Shown: one piece after another, positions 7,257 to 7,556 of the stretch | Numbering within the stretch: position 1 is the stretch's first letter | How the letters are laid out: each line of letters begins with the position of its first letter | DNA from: an uncultured Prevotella sp. | GTDB lineage: Bacteria; Bacteroidota; Bacteroidia; Bacteroidales; Bacteroidaceae | Length of the DNA stretch: 7,556 nt | Direction of reading: 5' to 3' | Assembly: GCA_934120735.1 (NCBI GenBank) | Contig: CAKOVA010000085.1 | Location: 1-7,556, forward strand | Position numbers and translations under genes: made by a program | The notes under the pieces: model-generated | Told to the model about the DNA's origin: nothing | What the model saw: the letters and a program-made list of their open reading frames with translations, nothing else | Database searches by the model: none

Positions 7257-7556
7257 CTACGAAATGGCTACCGAAGCCGCATGTATCCAATCGAACACCA
7301 TATAGCATACGCCAAACAACACTACACCAGCTGTGCATACAGCCAATGCCAACTTGGTATTGGTGTGGCTCTTGAACGTGGGCAACGGATTATCACTTTT
7401 CTTGATGTACATCGCCTTCACAATCAAGAGGTAATAATACAAGGAGATGACCGTATTGATTAACGCAATGAACAACACAATGTACGCCCATGCCCCTACT
7501 GAAGTGCTTAAATCGGCATCCTGCACGGCTGCCATAAAGATAAAGAACTTAGAGAA
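7257..7556 (-). CDS. nuoN: NADH-quinone oxidoreductase subunit N, C-terminal end, cut by window edge
   Basis: The frame is open to the right edge; 99 residues and the stop are present, and the ATG at 7535 is an internal Met. NuoN is one of the antiporter-like membrane subunits of complex I, which couple quinone reduction by NADH to ion pumping across the inner membrane. The fragment begins FSKFFIFMAAVQ, the typical helix near the C-terminus (KF(F/Y)IF), followed by a long helix VGAWAYIVLFIALINTVIS with YYYLLIVKAMYI, and a last helix LALAVCTAGVVLFGVCYMV ending in FDWIHAAS. The short tail after the last helix fits subunit N better than the related L or M, which differ at this end. nuoN is normally last in the nuo operon, and the terminator just after it agrees. 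The rest of the operon would lie to the right. Confidence 0.85.
   Translation of the reverse strand, partial: FSKFFIFMAAVQDADLSTSVGAWAYIVLFIALINTVISLYYYLLIVKAMYIKKSDNPLPTFKSHTNTKLALAVCTAGVVLFGVCYMVFDWIHAASVAIS

Noticed and set aside
7119..7463. Plus-strand open frame of 114 codons
   Set aside because: It runs through the repeat array, the nuo terminator and the antisense of nuoN; the peptide resembles no family and has no promoter or ribosome site.

Overview
The window reads as ordinary chromosome of a Bacteroidota species, most likely of the order Bacteroidales and Prevotella-like. The pointers are a PorT-family outer-membrane barrel, a secreted protein with a gliding-motility-associated (type IX secretion, type B) C-terminal domain, promoter -7 boxes of the Bacteroidota form TAnnTTTG, A-rich leaders with few clear Shine-Dalgarno sequences, and a UvrA with LSGGESQ signatures. 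The genus is an inference from protein style; no rRNA or marker search was possible.

Layout. Bases 1-2584 hold three closely packed minus-strand genes, read from right to left: a secreted LysM plus periplasmic-binding-fold protein, a PorT-like outer-membrane beta-barrel, and the N-terminal third of a POT-family peptide/proton symporter that runs off the left edge. The gaps are 25 and 4 bases, so this is probably one envelope operon. A short divergent promoter region (about 2585-2699) separates it from a plus-strand pair: a small secreted protein with a PKD-like region and a type B T9SS sorting domain (2700-3419), then the full-length nucleotide-excision-repair gene uvrA (3447-6275), which ends in a strong intrinsic terminator. 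Converging on uvrA is a minus-strand DUF805 membrane protein (6355-6762) with a good promoter about 130 bases upstream of its chosen start. A gene-free stretch of roughly 420 bases follows. At the right edge lies the C-terminal end of nuoN (complex I subunit N), on the minus strand, with its own terminator.

How the parts work together. The left operon and the divergent sorting-domain protein all act in the envelope: wall binding or ligand sensing, an outer-membrane barrel, peptide uptake, and a T9SS-exported surface protein. A shared role is plausible but unproven. uvrA and nuoN are housekeeping genes.

The least explained signal is an exact 22-base-period tandem array (7065 to about 7150) in the gene-free stretch before the nuo terminator. 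Other points worth checking are a missing cysteine pair in UvrA, an Asn in place of the first Glu of the POT ExxER motif, and the sorting-domain protein sitting directly upstream of uvrA. No phage, insertion sequence, CRISPR array, tRNA or rRNA was seen, and I found no convincing new multi-gene system.
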